From contig NZ_JAXIVS010000005.1 in assembly GCF_034259325.1 (NCBI RefSeq), positions 434,001-498,000 of the forward strand: 64,000 bases of DNA, in the 5' to 3' direction. Position 1 is the stretch's first letter; every line of letters begins with the position of its first letter. A model generated the notes under the pieces. It worked only from the letters and a program-made list of their open reading frames with translations. It searched no databases and was not told the DNA's origin. Of the stretch, positions 33,009-42,691 are shown piece after piece. A program made the translations under genes and the position numbers. Source of the DNA: Hyalangium ruber. Lineage in GTDB: Bacteria; Myxococcota; Myxococcia; Myxococcales; Myxococcaceae.

Positions 33009-35438
33009 CTACTCCGCGCGCAGGGTGATGGCCGGGTCCACCCTCGCGGCGCGACGTGCCGGTAGCCAGCTTGCCACCAGCGCCACGCCCGTCAGCAGCG
33101 CGGCCACGCCCAGGAAGGTCAGCGGATCATGGGCCTGGATGCCATAGAGCATCGCGCTCAACAGCCGCCCCAGCGCCAGCGCCAGCGCCAGGCCGATGCC
33201 CACGCCCAGCAGCGTCAGGCGCAAGCCATGCCCCACCATCAACGAGAGGACCTCCCCCTGCCGCGCGCCCAGGGCCATGCGGATGCCCAGCTCCCGGGTG
33301 CGCAGGGTGACGGTGTAGGCGATGACGCCGTAGATGCCGAGCGAGGCGAGCACCACCGCTCCCGCCGCGAACATCATCAAGAGCAGCATGGAGAAGCGGC
33401 GCTGGCTCACCGAGTCGTCCACCACCGACTCCAGGGGCGCCACGTCGAACAGCGGCAGGTTCGAGTCCACCGCGCGCAGCTCCGTCTGGAGCGAGGCCAG
33501 GAGCGCCTCGGGGCCCTGGCGGGTGCGCACCACGAGGTAGGCGCCCGACATGCCCTGCTGCAGCGCCGCGTGGTAGGCGACGGGGCGCGCGGGCTGATCC
33601 AGTCCCCACTCCTTCACGTCCTGCACGACGCCCACCACCGTGGCCCAGGGCCCCTCCCCGTCGTTGCGGTGGAGCCGGATGCGCCGGCCGATCGGGTCCT
33701 CCCCCGACCAGAGGGCCTTGGCGGTGCTCTCGTTGATGACGACCGAGTGAGGCGCCTCGAAGCTGTCCGCTTCGGTCAGCAGCCGCCCCTGGAGCAGCGG
33801 GATGCGCAGCACCTTATGGTAGTCGGGGCTCACCACCCGGTACTCCACCGCCGGCCAGGGCGTGTCGGTCGGCCCCTTGGGCTTGCCCTCCACGTCCAAG
33901 CTCCGGTCCGAGTGGCCCGTCAACGGCAACAGGTTGACCACGCCCGCGCTCTCCACGCCGGGCAGCGCCTGCACCCGTGCCACGAAGTCACGCATGAAGT
34001 TGGCGCGCTGAGCGACCTCCGGATACCGCTCGGTGGGCAGCGACAGGCGCGCGGTGAGTACACCCTGGGAGTCGAAGCCCGCGTCCACCGCCTGCAGCGC
34101 CAGGAAGCTGCGCATGAAGAGACCCGCGCCCACCAGCAGCACCAACGCCAGCGCTACCTGGGACACCACCAGCACGGCGCGCGTCCGTCCCGATGCCCGG
34201 CCCCCCGTTCCCCGCGTCCCCTCGCGCAGCGCGCCATGGAGATCCGCGCGGCTGGCCTGCAGCGCCGGCACCAGGCCGAACATCACCCCCGTCAGGACCG
34301 AGACGCCCAGGGTGAACAACACCACCCGGCCATCCAGCCGCACCTCGGTGGCCCGCGGCAGCCCGTCGCCAATGAGGGCCAGCAGCGCGTCGAGCCCCCA
34401 CATCGCCAGCAACAGCCCCAGGGCCCCGCCCGCCAGCGCGAGAATCAGACTCTCGGTGAGGAACTGCGTCACCAGCCGCTGGCGTCCCGCCCCGAGCGCC
34501 GCGCGGATGGAGATCTCCCGACCGCGCGCCGCCGCCCGGGCCAGCAGCAGGTTGGCCACGTTCGTACAGGCGATGAGGAGCACGAAGCCCACCGCGCCCA
34601 ACAGCACCCACAGCGTGCCCCGTACGTTGCCCACCATCTGCTCGCCCATCGGCACCACGGAGATCGCCCACCCGCTGCTCTGGCTGTAGTTGTTGGGGTG
34701 GGACTGGACCAGCTCGCCGGAGACACGGTCCATGTCCCGCTGGGCGGCCTCCAGCGTCACCCCGGGCTTCAGCCGCGCCACCACGTCCAGGAAGCGCCGC
34801 CCTCGGAACCCCGGCGCGAGCGAGCTGGTCGGGGGCGCCAAGGGGATGTAGAGGTCCGTCCCCCGGGGGTACTCGAAGCCCTCGGGCAGCACGCCCACCA
34901 CCGTGTAGGAGTTTCCGTCCAGGCTCACCGTCGTGCCGAGGATGTTCGGGTTGGCACCGAAACGCCCGCGCCACAGCCGGTGCGTCAGCAGCAGCACCCG
35001 ATCCTGGCCAGGCGACTCCTCTTCCTCGCGGAAGTTGCGGCCCAGCGTCGGCGCCACGCCCAGCGTGGGCATCAGGGACGCGGAGGCGGTAATGGCGTTC
35101 AGCCGCTCGGGCGTGTCCTGGCCCGTGAGCGTCACGTCCACCTGGTCGTAGGCCGCCACCGAGCGCAGCGCCCGGGGCAGATCGCGGTAGTCCCGATACT
35201 CATGTATCGAGACGGAGATTCGCTCCAGGCCCGCGGCGCGGAAGTTGCCGAAGATGCGCACCAACTGCTCCGGCTCGGCGAAGGGCAGCGGGCGCAGCAG
35301 CACCCCATTCACCACGCTGAAGACGGCGCTGTTGGCGCCAATTCCCAGCGCCAGCGCCAGCACCGCCACCAGCGCGAAGCCAGGGCTCTTGCGGAGAACG
35401 CGCAGCGCGTAGCGGGCGTCCTGGAGGAAGCTATCCAT
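33009..35438 (-). CDS. MacB/FtsX-type ABC permease (ADOP family)
   Basis: 809 residues with the same layout as the next gene: [40 protein letters not shown], a MacB periplasmic region, [20 protein letters not shown], then a second FtsX block with [20 protein letters not shown]. Divergence from the downstream copy is clear, so the duplication is old. It starts 33 bases after the ATPase stop; the leader just before ATG 35438 is unusually AT-rich (CTATATATG). Confidence 0.92.
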   Translation of the reverse strand: MDSFLQDARYALRVLRKSPGFALVAVLALALGIGANSAVFSVVNGVLLRPLPFAEPEQLVRIFGNFRAAGLERISVSIHEYRDYRDLPRALRSVAAYDQVDVTLTGQDTPERLNAITASASLMPTLGVAPTLGRNFREEEESPGQDRVLLLTHRLWRGRFGANPNILGTTVSLDGNSYTVVGVLPEGFEYPRGTDLYIPLAPPTSSLAPGFRGRRFLDVVARLKPGVTLEAAQRDMDRVSGELVQSHPNNYSQSSGWAISVVPMGEQMVGNVRGTLWVLLGAVGFVLLIACTNVANLLLARAAARGREISIRAALGAGRQRLVTQFLTESLILALAGGALGLLLAMWGLDALLALIGDGLPRATEVRLDGRVVLFTLGVSVLTGVMFGLVPALQASRADLHGALREGTRGTGGRASGRTRAVLVVSQVALALVLLVGAGLFMRSFLALQAVDAGFDSQGVLTARLSLPTERYPEVAQRANFMRDFVARVQALPGVESAGVVNLLPLTGHSDRSLDVEGKPKGPTDTPWPAVEYRVVSPDYHKVLRIPLLQGRLLTEADSFEAPHSVVINESTAKALWSGEDPIGRRIRLHRNDGEGPWATVVGVVQDVKEWGLDQPARPVAYHAALQQGMSGAYLVVRTRQGPEALLASLQTELRAVDSNLPLFDVAPLESVVDDSVSQRRFSMLLLMMFAAGAVVLASLGIYGVIAYTVTLRTRELGIRMALGARQGEVLSLMVGHGLRLTLLGVGIGLALALALGRLLSAMLYGIQAHDPLTFLGVAALLTGVALVASWLPARRAARVDPAITLRAE

Positions 35439-35471
35439 ATATAGAGGTCGGGAGATCTCGCGAGAGCGCGC

Positions 35472-36239
35472 CTAGCGCAGGCGCTCGTCCTGGACGATGC
35501 GTCCGTCGAAGAGGCTCACCGTGCGCGTGCCCAGCCGCGCTTGCGCCGGATCGTGCGTCACCATGATCAGCGTCGCCCCACCCTGGTGCAGCTCCGACAA
35601 GAGCTGCATCACCGACTCGCCGTTCTTCGAGTCCAGGTTGCCCGTGGGCTCGTCCGCCAGGAGGATCAGCGGATCGCCCGCCACCGCGCGCGCCACCGCC
35701 ACGCGCTGCTGCTGACCGCCCGACAGCTGCCCGGGCATGTGCCGCGCCCGGTGGCTCATCCCCACCCGATCCAGCGCCTTCTCCACCCGCTTGCGCCGCT
35801 CGTCCGCGCCCATGCCCCGGTACGTGAGCGGCAGCTCCACGTTCTCGTACACGGACAGGTCGCCGATCAGGTTGAAGCTCTGGAAGATGAAGCCGATGTG
35901 CCGGTTGCGCACCAGCGCCCGCTCCGTGGGGGACAAGTCCAGCACCGACTTGCCGTCCAGCAGGTAGGTGCCCTTGGTGGAGGTATCCAGCAGTCCCAGC
36001 ACCGCCAGCAGCGTCGTCTTCCCCGAGCCGGAGGGGCCGACGATGGACAGCCACTCGCCCGGCCGCACCGTGAGGTGGACGTCCGAGAGGGCGTGGGTCT
36101 CCACCTCCTCCGTCTCGAAGACCTTCGTCACGGCCTCCAGCTGGATGAGGGCCTTCTGCGGCACCACCTCCGCCGCGCTCGAGGCCGCCGTCACCGTCAC
36201 GCCCTCGGGCTTCACGCTCTCAGAAACCGTCGTACTCAT
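35472..36239 (-). CDS. ABC transporter ATP-binding protein (MacB/LolD type)
   Basis: 255 residues from ATG 36239, which overlaps the adaptor stop as ATGA. Walker A GPSGSGKTTLLAVLG, Q-loop FIFQSFNLIGDLS, signature LSGGQQQRVAVARA, Walker B LILLADEPTGNLDS and switch His in MVTHDP are all intact. The FNLIGDLSVYENVELPL stretch is characteristic of the MacB/LolD subfamily that powers FtsX-like permeases by mechanotransmission rather than classical transport. Operon partners are the adaptor upstream and both permeases downstream. Confidence 0.96.
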   Translation of the reverse strand: MSTTVSESVKPEGVTVTAASSAAEVVPQKALIQLEAVTKVFETEEVETHALSDVHLTVRPGEWLSIVGPSGSGKTTLLAVLGLLDTSTKGTYLLDGKSVLDLSPTERALVRNRHIGFIFQSFNLIGDLSVYENVELPLTYRGMGADERRKRVEKALDRVGMSHRARHMPGQLSGGQQQRVAVARAVAGDPLILLADEPTGNLDSKNGESVMQLLSELHQGGATLIMVTHDPAQARLGTRTVSLFDGRIVQDERLR

Positions 36240-37492
36240 CGCACTCTCACTCGCTCCACCGCGTCCCACGCGGTCATGTCCGAGAGCACCACCTGGTCAC
36301 CCTCGGTAAGGCCCTGCACCACCTCGATGGCGTTCACAGAGCCCCGCCCCAGCTGCACCGGCACCCGCACCGCCTCGTCGCTGCCCGGCAGCAGCCGGAA
36401 GAGCGTCATGGTGGAGTTGGGCTGCGCGCCCGCCGGCCGCCCCACCGAGAGCACCTCGCCCAGCCGCTCCAGCTCCACCGTGCCCTCCACCGTGAGATCC
36501 GGCCGCGCGCCCCGGGGCAGCTCTCCCGGCAGCGTCACTTCCACCCGCACCGTGCCCTGGCTCGCCGCAGGCGCCACGCGCGACACCGTGCCTTCCACCA
36601 CCCCGTTGCGCGTGTCCACCTGGGCCTTCTGGCCCACCTGGATGTCGCGCGCCTGCGTCTCCGCGATGCGCAGCTCCGCCTTCAGCCGCTCGGGCTTCAC
36701 CACCTTGGCCAGCACCGTGCCCGGCGTGACCCACTGCCCCAGCTCCAGCGGCAGCTCGGTGAGCACCCCCGCCTCCCCGGCCTTCACCTGCATCGACTCC
36801 ACCTGGGTACGGCGGAAGCGCGCCACCGCTTTCAATCTTTCAATCTGCCCCCGCTGAGCCGCGAGCTGCTCTTGGGAGCTGGCCTGCAGGACGCTCAGGC
36901 GCTTGCGCTCCAGGGCCAGGCGCTGGCCCATCTCGCCGGCCTTCTCGCGCGCCTGCTGGGCCTCCAGCGTGGGCACATAGGACCGGTCCAGCAGCGCCAC
37001 GGTGGCCTGGGCCTGACGGCTGGCGTGAGCGGAGTCGGCCTCCAGGCTGGCGAGGGCGACCTCCTGGGAGATGCGCTGCGTCTCCAGCGTGGTGCGCAGG
37101 GCGATGAGCTCCGCCTCGGCGCTGGCGAGCTGCCGCTCGGCCTCGAGCGCCTGCAGCTGCACGTCCGGGTTGGACAGCTCCATGAGCACGGTGTCCGCCT
37201 CCACGGGGGCGCCGGGGCGCACGTGGATGCGCTCGACGCGGCCGGCGGTGTCGGCGGTGAGCCAGCGGATGTGCTCGGGGACGAGGGTACCCGCGCCCTT
37301 CACCTGGCGCAGCATGGGCCCCCGCTTCACCGTATCCAGCCACACGCTGCCGCGCTCCACGGTGGGCGCGGCGGCCCGCAGCCGCGACAGGCCCACCGTG
37401 ATGGCCACCAGCGCGAGCACTCCGGCAGCCGCGAAGAGCCAGGGCTTGCGATTGGGTTTGCGAGTCCGAGGAATGTCCACGGCACGCCTCAT
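36236..37492 (-). CDS. HlyD/MacA-like periplasmic adaptor
   Basis: 418 residues from ATG 37492. A basic cytoplasmic start (RTRKPNRKPW) precedes a membrane anchor at about 18-38. A lipoyl-like half (AGTLVPEHIRWLTADTAGRVERIHVRPGAPV) leads into a coiled-coil hairpin at about 115-235 rich in Gln, Glu, Ala and Leu. The second lipoyl half is VKAGEAGVLTELPLELGQWV, and a beta barrel and membrane-proximal domain follow. This is the membrane-fusion subunit that would link the ABC pump to an outer-membrane channel; no TolC-like gene is present nearby. First gene of the operon. Confidence 0.92.
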   Translation of the reverse strand: MRRAVDIPRTRKPNRKPWLFAAAGVLALVAITVGLSRLRAAAPTVERGSVWLDTVKRGPMLRQVKGAGTLVPEHIRWLTADTAGRVERIHVRPGAPVEADTVLMELSNPDVQLQALEAERQLASAEAELIALRTTLETQRISQEVALASLEADSAHASRQAQATVALLDRSYVPTLEAQQAREKAGEMGQRLALERKRLSVLQASSQEQLAAQRGQIERLKAVARFRRTQVESMQVKAGEAGVLTELPLELGQWVTPGTVLAKVVKPERLKAELRIAETQARDIQVGQKAQVDTRNGVVEGTVSRVAPAASQGTVRVEVTLPGELPRGARPDLTVEGTVELERLGEVLSVGRPAGAQPNSTMTLFRLLPGSDEAVRVPVQLGRGSVNAIEVVQGLTEGDQVVLSDMTAWDAVERVRVR

Positions 37493-37856
37493 GAGCGAAG
37501 GCCGTGCCAAAAGTGAATGAGACTGTAAGTCCCTGGAATCCCTCGGGATTGAGGCGTCCTGCCCGGAGAACCTGCCCGCTTGCGAGAAGGCGCGTCCCAA
37601 TATCGGACACTTCGCCGTGTCCAGTGATGGGACGGCGCTTCCCAGAGGCGGTCAGTCCTCGCTGGGACAAGACTGGCGCGCGCCACCGGAGCGAGTGCTC
37701 CAAGGACACCCTCTCCGGTGGCACGGCCAGGAGCTTCGAGGAGCCGGGACCTCGAAGCTGCCTTGCAGTTCAGCCATCGGGAGCTGACAAGGAAAGCTGC
37801 TCGCAGTCAACCTGCTGGGTAGCCTGACCGAGCGCGTCGAGCCCAGGTTCCGAGGG
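37493..37856. other. Intergenic region with two adjacent 10-bp inverted repeats
   Basis: 364 bases without a gene. GCCACCGGAG at 37682-37691 pairs with CTCCGGTGGC at 37713-37722 (21-base loop). Ten bases later AGCTTCGAGG at 37732-37741 pairs with CCTCGAAGCT at 37750-37759 (8-base loop). Both stems are perfect. A smaller AATCCC/GGGATT palindrome lies at about 37537-37550. They may terminate the deacetylase transcript or regulate the export operon; no promoter was recognised with confidence. Confidence 0.6.
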
Positions 37857-38579
37857 TCAACCTCGTGCCGGGGCCACGCCCCCCAGAGCGAGCAGCTCGG
37901 ACACGGTGACGAAGCGGTACCCCTGGGCCTTCAGGCTCTCGATGATGCGCCCGGCGGCCTCGATGGAGCCCGGCTTCGGGGCCCAGCCATCGTGCAGCAG
38001 GATGATGGAGCCGGGCTGTGTGGCCTCGAGCACCCGGGAAGTGATGAGCGCGGCATCCTGCGTGGCATGGTCATCGGGCACCACGTCGAAGGTGACGTGC
38101 GGGCGCCCCTGGCGCGAGAGCACCCAGGGCAGGACGAACAGCTTCTTGCCGAAGGGAGCGCGGAAGGGAATGTCCCCGCGCACGCCCACCTCACGCAGCA
38201 GGGCATCGGTCCGGGAGATCTCCTGCTCGACGAAGGAGGGAGAGCGGAGGACGAGCCGCTCGTGCGAGTAGGAATGGTTGCCGAGCTGGTGCCCCTCGGC
38301 GAGCACCCGGGCGGCGAGCTCCCGGTGGCTCTCGATGTTCCGACCCACCATGAAGAAGGTGGCCTTCACCTGGTGGCGCGAGAGCAGCTCGAGGACGGCC
38401 GGCGTATTGGCAGGGCCGGGCCCATCATCGAAGGTGAGCGCCACCACGCGCTCGGAGATCTCCACCCGGTGGTGCAGCGCTCCAAAGAGCTGGAAGCCGC
38501 GCGCGTTCGACAGGCGCCACAGGCCGATCAGCCCTCCCAGGACGAGCAGGACTCCCACACCCCATCGTTTCCAGTGCAT
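37857..38579 (-). CDS. Polysaccharide deacetylase (NodB homology)
   Basis: 240 residues. A membrane anchor at about 7-24 is followed by a CE4 deacetylase domain. Motif 1 TFDDGPGP carries the catalytic base Asp and metal Asp, motif 2 GNHSYSHERL is the HSxxH metal pair, motif 3 RAPFGKK is R-x-P-[FY]-G, and motif 5 LLHDG is intact. The substrate is probably peptidoglycan or a surface polysaccharide GlcNAc. It is a single gene: the upstream his operon ends at a strong terminator before it. Confidence 0.93.
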   Translation of the reverse strand: MHWKRWGVGVLLVLGGLIGLWRLSNARGFQLFGALHHRVEISERVVALTFDDGPGPANTPAVLELLSRHQVKATFFMVGRNIESHRELAARVLAEGHQLGNHSYSHERLVLRSPSFVEQEISRTDALLREVGVRGDIPFRAPFGKKLFVLPWVLSRQGRPHVTFDVVPDDHATQDAALITSRVLEATQPGSIILLHDGWAPKPGSIEAAGRIIESLKAQGYRFVTVSELLALGGVAPARG

Positions 38580-38623
38580 GGTGACGCTGCGCTGCAGGAA
38601 TCGAACCGGTCTTCAACCCCGCG

Positions 38624-38685
38624 AAAAGAGGAGCCCGCGCTCCAGGCGCCCACGGGCTGCGTGGGCAGCGAGCCACGGGCTCCTC
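38624..38685 (-). terminator. Branched intrinsic terminator of the his operon
   Basis: On the minus strand GAGGAGCCCG (38685-38676) pairs with CGGGCTCCTC (38637-38628) and is followed by TTTT. Inside the loop GCCCAC and GTGGGC form a second stem. It begins 12 bases after the hisIE stop. Confidence 0.8.
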
Positions 38686-38697
38686 GGAAGGCTCCCC

Positions 38698-39312
38698 TCA
38701 ACGGGGAGGACTGGCGGCGCGCTTGGAGAGCACCTGTTTCACGTCCTCCAGGGTAAGGCCCAGGGGGCGCACGGCCACGAGCAGGTGGTAGAGGACGTCG
38801 GCCGCCTCCTCCACCGCGCGCGCCTTGTCACCATCGGCGCAAGCGGTGACGAGCTCCGCGCCCTCCTCGCCGATCTTCTTCAGCCGCAGGTTCCGGTCGT
38901 CCAGGAGCCGCCGCGTGTAGCTGGGCTTCTGTCCGGGCTCGGGCGCCTTGGCGGCCCGCTCGGAGATGGTGGCATCCAGCGCCACCAGGGCATCGAACCG
39001 GCCCGGGCCGAAGCACGTCTCCTCGCCGGTGTGGCAGGCAGGGCCCGCCTTCTGGACGCGCGCGAGGACAGCGTCTCCATCACAGTCGGCGCTGAGGGAC
39101 ACCACGCGCTGCACATTGCCGCTGGTGGCGCCCTTGTGCCACAGCCCTCGGGTGCGCGAGCGGTAGTGCATCTCGCCGGTGGCCAGGGTGCGCTCCAGGG
39201 CCTCGCGGTCCGCGTGCGCCACCATCAACACGTCACCGGAGGCCGCGTCCTGCGTCACCACGGTGACCAGCCCGTTGCCCTTGGTGAAGTCGAGCTTGGA
39301 GATGTCCAGCAT
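38698..39312 (-). CDS. hisIE: Bifunctional phosphoribosyl-AMP cyclohydrolase / phosphoribosyl-ATP pyrophosphatase
   Basis: 204 residues covering steps 2 and 3 of histidine synthesis. The HisI half (1-115) has the metal sites in SADCDGD and CHTGEETC. The HisE half (about 125-195) has the helical SYTRRLLDD start and the Glu motif [13 protein letters not shown] with [15 protein letters not shown] overlaps the hisN stop by one base (TGATG). It is the last gene of the operon. The fused HisIE order is the usual one. Confidence 0.96.
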   Translation of the reverse strand: MLDISKLDFTKGNGLVTVVTQDAASGDVLMVAHADREALERTLATGEMHYRSRTRGLWHKGATSGNVQRVVSLSADCDGDAVLARVQKAGPACHTGEETCFGPGRFDALVALDATISERAAKAPEPGQKPSYTRRLLDDRNLRLKKIGEEGAELVTACADGDKARAVEEAADVLYHLLVAVRPLGLTLEDVKQVLSKRAASPPR

Positions 39313-40094
39313 CAGGCCCTCTTGTTCGCGCCCAGCAGCTCACGCACCTGGGAGGAGAGCGCCGCGTTGGTCGCGATGCCATTGCCACCGAACGAGGTGC
39401 GCGCCCCCGCCCAGTCGGTAAAGACGCCCCCAGCCTCCTCGATAATGGGCTGCAGCGCCGCCGCGTCCCAGGGCGAGAGCAGCTCGTCCACCATCACCTC
39501 GGCACGACCGGTGGCCACGAGCAGGTAGCCGTAGCAATCGCCCCACGTGCGATCCATGGACACCTTGGCGGCGAGTTCCCGCCACGCCTTGCCCCGCTCG
39601 GGGAACTGGAGGAAGCGCTCGTCCGTGGACAGCACCACCGCCTGGGAGAGCTGGGCCACGGAGGACACCTGGGTGCGCTTGTCATTCCAGAAGCAGCCAG
39701 CGCCGGGAGCAGCCACCAGCAGATCATTCACGGCCGGGAAGTACGCGGCGCCCGCGAGGATGCGCTCGCCCTCGGCCACGGCCACCAGCGTGCCCCACAG
39801 CGGCACGCCGCGGATGAACGTCTTGGTCCCGTCGATGGGATCGAGGATCCACCGGCGCCGGGCGCCGGGCCGTGTTTCCCCGAACTCCTCGCCGAGAATG
39901 CCGTCCTGGGGGAAGCGCGCCTCGATCCAGTCGCGAGCCGTCTGCTCGGAGGTGCGGTCGGCCACGGTGACGGGGGTGCCGTCTCCCTTGATGTCCACGG
40001 TGACGCCTCGGCGGAAGAACTCGAGGGCCACGTCCCCGGACTTCCGAGCCACCTCGGCGGCGGCCTGCATCAACCCTTGCGCTTCGGTCGTCAT
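39312..40094 (-). CDS. hisN: Histidinol-phosphate phosphatase, inositol-monophosphatase family
   Basis: 260 residues. Metal-binding motifs of the IMPase superfamily are intact: GEEFGE near 68, [15 protein letters not shown] near 82-96 and [15 protein letters not shown] near 215. Within a complete his operon that lacks a HAD-type HisB-N phosphatase domain, it is the obvious candidate for the histidinol-phosphate step. Start overlaps the hisF stop by 4 bases and its end overlaps hisIE by one. Confidence 0.92.
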   Translation of the reverse strand: MTTEAQGLMQAAAEVARKSGDVALEFFRRGVTVDIKGDGTPVTVADRTSEQTARDWIEARFPQDGILGEEFGETRPGARRRWILDPIDGTKTFIRGVPLWGTLVAVAEGERILAGAAYFPAVNDLLVAAPGAGCFWNDKRTQVSSVAQLSQAVVLSTDERFLQFPERGKAWRELAAKVSMDRTWGDCYGYLLVATGRAEVMVDELLSPWDAAALQPIIEEAGGVFTDWAGARTSFGGNGIATNAALSSQVRELLGANKRA

Positions 40095-40852
40095 GCGACG
40101 CTCCTGATCTTCAGGCCGCTCGTTTGGAGCAGCGACTTGATCGCCCCGACGGTGGTGAGGCCGTCATGAAGGATGCCGGCCACCAGTGCCGCGTCCGCCC
40201 TGCCCTCCGTGAGCGCGTCGCGCACGTGCTGTGCGTTCCCCGCTCCCCCCGAGGCGATGACCGGGACGTCCACCCCCTCGGCGACGGCCCGCGTCAGCTC
40301 CAGGTCATACCCCGAACGAGCCCCGTCGCGATCGATGCTCGTGAGGAGGATCTCCCCGGCGCCGCGTTTCACACACTCGCGGGCCCAGGCCACGGCCTCC
40401 AGGTCCGTGGGGGTGCGACCTCCACGCGTGTAGACGCGCCAGCCGGTGCCCTCGCGCCGCGCGTCGATGCTGGCCACTACGCACTGGGCGCCGAAGCGCT
40501 CGGCGCACGCGGTGAGCAGCTCGGGGTTCGTCACCGCCGCCGAGTTGATGCTCACCTTGTCCGCGCCGGCGCGCAGGGCGCGGCCCACGTCGTCCACCGT
40601 GCGCACCCCGCCGCCCACGGTGAGGGGGATGAAGAGGCGCTCGGCGGTGCGTTGGACGACGTCCCAGAGTGTCTCGCGCTCATCGGCGGTCGCGGAGATG
40701 TCCAGGAAGGTGATCTCGTCCGCTCCCGCCGCCTCGTAGCGCGTGGCCAGCTCCACCGGGTCGCCCACGTCGCGCAGCCCCTCGAACTGGACGCCCTTGA
40801 CCACGCGCCCGCCCTTCATGTCGAGGCAGACGATCAGCCGTCGCGTCAGCAT
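40091..40852 (-). CDS. hisF: Imidazole glycerol phosphate synthase, cyclase subunit
   Basis: 253 residues from ATG 40852; the longer open frame reaching 41458 only reads a shadow of hisB. The TIM barrel has both halves: [13 protein letters not shown] with the catalytic Asp11-type residue, [19 protein letters not shown], and [15 protein letters not shown] with the second catalytic Asp, plus ASGGAGN near the end. It pairs with HisH, which supplies ammonia. One-base overlap with the hisB stop. Confidence 0.96.
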   Translation of the reverse strand: MLTRRLIVCLDMKGGRVVKGVQFEGLRDVGDPVELATRYEAAGADEITFLDISATADERETLWDVVQRTAERLFIPLTVGGGVRTVDDVGRALRAGADKVSINSAAVTNPELLTACAERFGAQCVVASIDARREGTGWRVYTRGGRTPTDLEAVAWARECVKRGAGEILLTSIDRDGARSGYDLELTRAVAEGVDVPVIASGGAGNAQHVRDALTEGRADAALVAGILHDGLTTVGAIKSLLQTSGLKIRSVA

Positions 40853-41388
40853 CACTTCACCTCCAGGGCGACCGAGCCCTTGGTGCTGAACACGGTGCCT
40901 GAGTCCACCATGGCGTCTCGCAGCGCCAGGCCCACGGCCTTGAAGGCGGCTTCGGTGACATGGTGGCTGTCCTTGCCCCGGAGGATGCGCACGTGGAGCG
41001 TCACCTTGGCGTGCTCGCAGAAGGAGCGCATCCAGTGGTTGTAGAGCTTGTTGCGCAGCGGGCCGCGGTAATAGAAGCGCCCGCAGGTGTCGATGGCCGC
41101 ATGCACCAGCGCATCGTCCATGGGGATGGTGCGCTCGCCGTATCGGGCGGCGGTGGGCGGAATCACCTGGTACACGGCGGTGCCCACGGCGATGGCGACG
41201 TCCTCCATGATGTGGTGGCGCAGGTCCCCGCGCGCGTGAAGCTTCATGTCCAGGCCAGCGTAGCGGGCGAAGGTTCCCAGCATGTGGTCGAAGAACTTCA
41301 GGCCGGTGTCCACCTCGGCGACACCCTTGCCGCGCACCAATTCGACGCGAATCTGCGTCTCCTTCGTCTCTCGAGTCACGACCGTCAT
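40852..41388 (-). CDS. hisB: Imidazoleglycerol-phosphate dehydratase
   Basis: 178 residues from ATG 41388, slightly shorter than the usual 190-200 but complete. Manganese-binding motifs are [12 protein letters not shown] and [12 protein letters not shown], with [17 protein letters not shown] at the start. It is monofunctional, without the HAD phosphatase half of enterobacterial HisB, which agrees with a separate hisN downstream. ATGA overlap with hisA. Confidence 0.95.
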   Translation of the reverse strand: MTVVTRETKETQIRVELVRGKGVAEVDTGLKFFDHMLGTFARYAGLDMKLHARGDLRHHIMEDVAIAVGTAVYQVIPPTAARYGERTIPMDDALVHAAIDTCGRFYYRGPLRNKLYNHWMRSFCEHAKVTLHVRILRGKDSHHVTEAAFKAVGLALRDAMVDSGTVFSTKGSVALEVK

Positions 41389-42098
41389 GCGAACTCCCGT
41401 GCGACCGTGGCCGCATCCAGTGTGCCGGTGTAGAGCGCCATGCCGATAACGGCGCCATAGGCCCCGGCTTCCGCCAGGGCGCGCAGGTCCTCCAGGGTGG
41501 TGACGCCGCCCGAGGCGTACACGCGGTGTCGGCAGCCTCGCACCACCTCCTGCATCAGCGGCAGGTCCACGCCTCCCATCTGTCCCTCCTTGTGGACGGC
41601 GGTGACGAGCAGCCCTCCCAGGGGCAGCGGGTCCAGGACAGCCAGCACGTCGGCCACGTCCCGGGCGCTGCCAGCGGTCCAGCCGCGCGTCACCACCTCG
41701 CGGCCCTTCACGTCCGCGGCCACCACCACGCGGCCAGGGAAGCGGCTCGCCATCTCGGAGAGCCACGCGGTGTCCTCGATGGCGCGCGTGCCCACGACGG
41801 CGTACGAGGCGCCGCTGGCGAGCACTGCCTCCACCCGGGCCGTCTCGCGTACGCCTCCGCCCACCGTGAAGGTGATGCCTGGCTCGTGCCCCAGCAGCCG
41901 GGTGATGACCTCCATGTTGGAGCCCTTGCCCAGCGCCGCGTCGAGATCCACCACGTGGAAGGTGCTGAAACCGAAGCCGCGCCAGCGCTTCAGGGCGTCG
42001 ATCGGATCCTTTACCCGCACCTTCTCGGCGTCATACGAGCCGCCCACGAGCTGTACACAGGCGCCCTCGCGCAAGTCGATGGCTGGGATGGCGATCAC
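41385..42098 (-). CDS. hisA: Phosphoribosylformimino-AICAR-P isomerase
   Basis: 237 residues, (beta-alpha)8 barrel paralogous to His[18 protein letters not shown] carries the catalytic Asp8; the second Asp is absent from the expected KDGT motif and the loop reads [11 protein letters not shown], so the catalytic residue at this point should be inspected. Phosphate loops are VGGGVRET and [10 protein letters not shown]. Four-base overlaps join it to hisH and hisB. Confidence 0.93.
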   Translation of the reverse strand: MIAIPAIDLREGACVQLVGGSYDAEKVRVKDPIDALKRWRGFGFSTFHVVDLDAALGKGSNMEVITRLLGHEPGITFTVGGGVRETARVEAVLASGASYAVVGTRAIEDTAWLSEMASRFPGRVVVAADVKGREVVTRGWTAGSARDVADVLAVLDPLPLGGLLVTAVHKEGQMGGVDLPLMQEVVRGCRHRVYASGGVTTLEDLRALAEAGAYGAVIGMALYTGTLDAATVAREFA

Positions 42099-42691
42099 GG
42101 CGCCACCTCCTTGAGGAACGCCTGCACGAAGGCGACGCCGGCGGTGGAGCTCTTCTCCGGGTGGAACTGCACCCCGAGCACCTTGCCGCGCCGCACCGAG
42201 GCGGGGAAACGGTCCTCTTCATGGGTGGTCCAGCCCACCACCACCTCGGGCTCCTCGGCGCGGCAGACGAAGCTGTGCGCGTAGTAGACGGTGTCCAGCT
42301 TCGTGCCCTGCACGGCGGCGTCCTCGTCCACGGAGTTCCAGCCGATATGGGGCACATGCCTGGCACGCAGCCGCGTCACCCGTCCCTTGAAGACGCCGAG
42401 CCCCTGGCCCTCGCCCTCGTCGCTGCCCTCGAAGAGCAGTTGCATGCCCAGGCAGATGCCGAGACACGGCAGTCCATTCTCCAGAGCCTGGCGCATCTTC
42501 TGGCGACCGGGCTCCATCCGGGCCGCCGCGGCGCCGAACGCGCCCACACCGGGCAGCACGAGGACGTCCGTGTCCAGTGCCTTCACCGGGTCAGTCTGCA
42601 CGCGCACGTCCGCGCCCACCACCGTGGCGATTGCCTTGGCCAGCGAGTGCAGGTTGCCCGCGCCATAGTCGAACAGGGTCACTCTCCTCAC
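42095..42691 (-). CDS. hisH: Imidazole glycerol phosphate synthase, glutaminase subunit
   Basis: 198 residues from GTG 42691, which overlaps the hisC stop (GTGA). Class-I glutamine amidotransferase: FDYGAGNLHSL at the start, nucleophile Cys in CLGICLGMQLLFEGS, oxyanion region LPGVGAFG, and the His-Glu pair in GVQFHPEKSS. It feeds ammonia to HisF, encoded three genes downstream. Confidence 0.96.
   Translation of the reverse strand: MRRVTLFDYGAGNLHSLAKAIATVVGADVRVQTDPVKALDTDVLVLPGVGAFGAAAARMEPGRQKMRQALENGLPCLGICLGMQLLFEGSDEGEGQGLGVFKGRVTRLRARHVPHIGWNSVDEDAAVQGTKLDTVYYAHSFVCRAEEPEVVVGWTTHEEDRFPASVRRGKVLGVQFHPEKSSTAGVAFVQAFLKEVAP

Noticed and set aside
40853-41458. Extended start of hisF at 41458
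   Set aside because: The extra residues overlap hisB out of frame; ATG 40852 starts a normal HisF.
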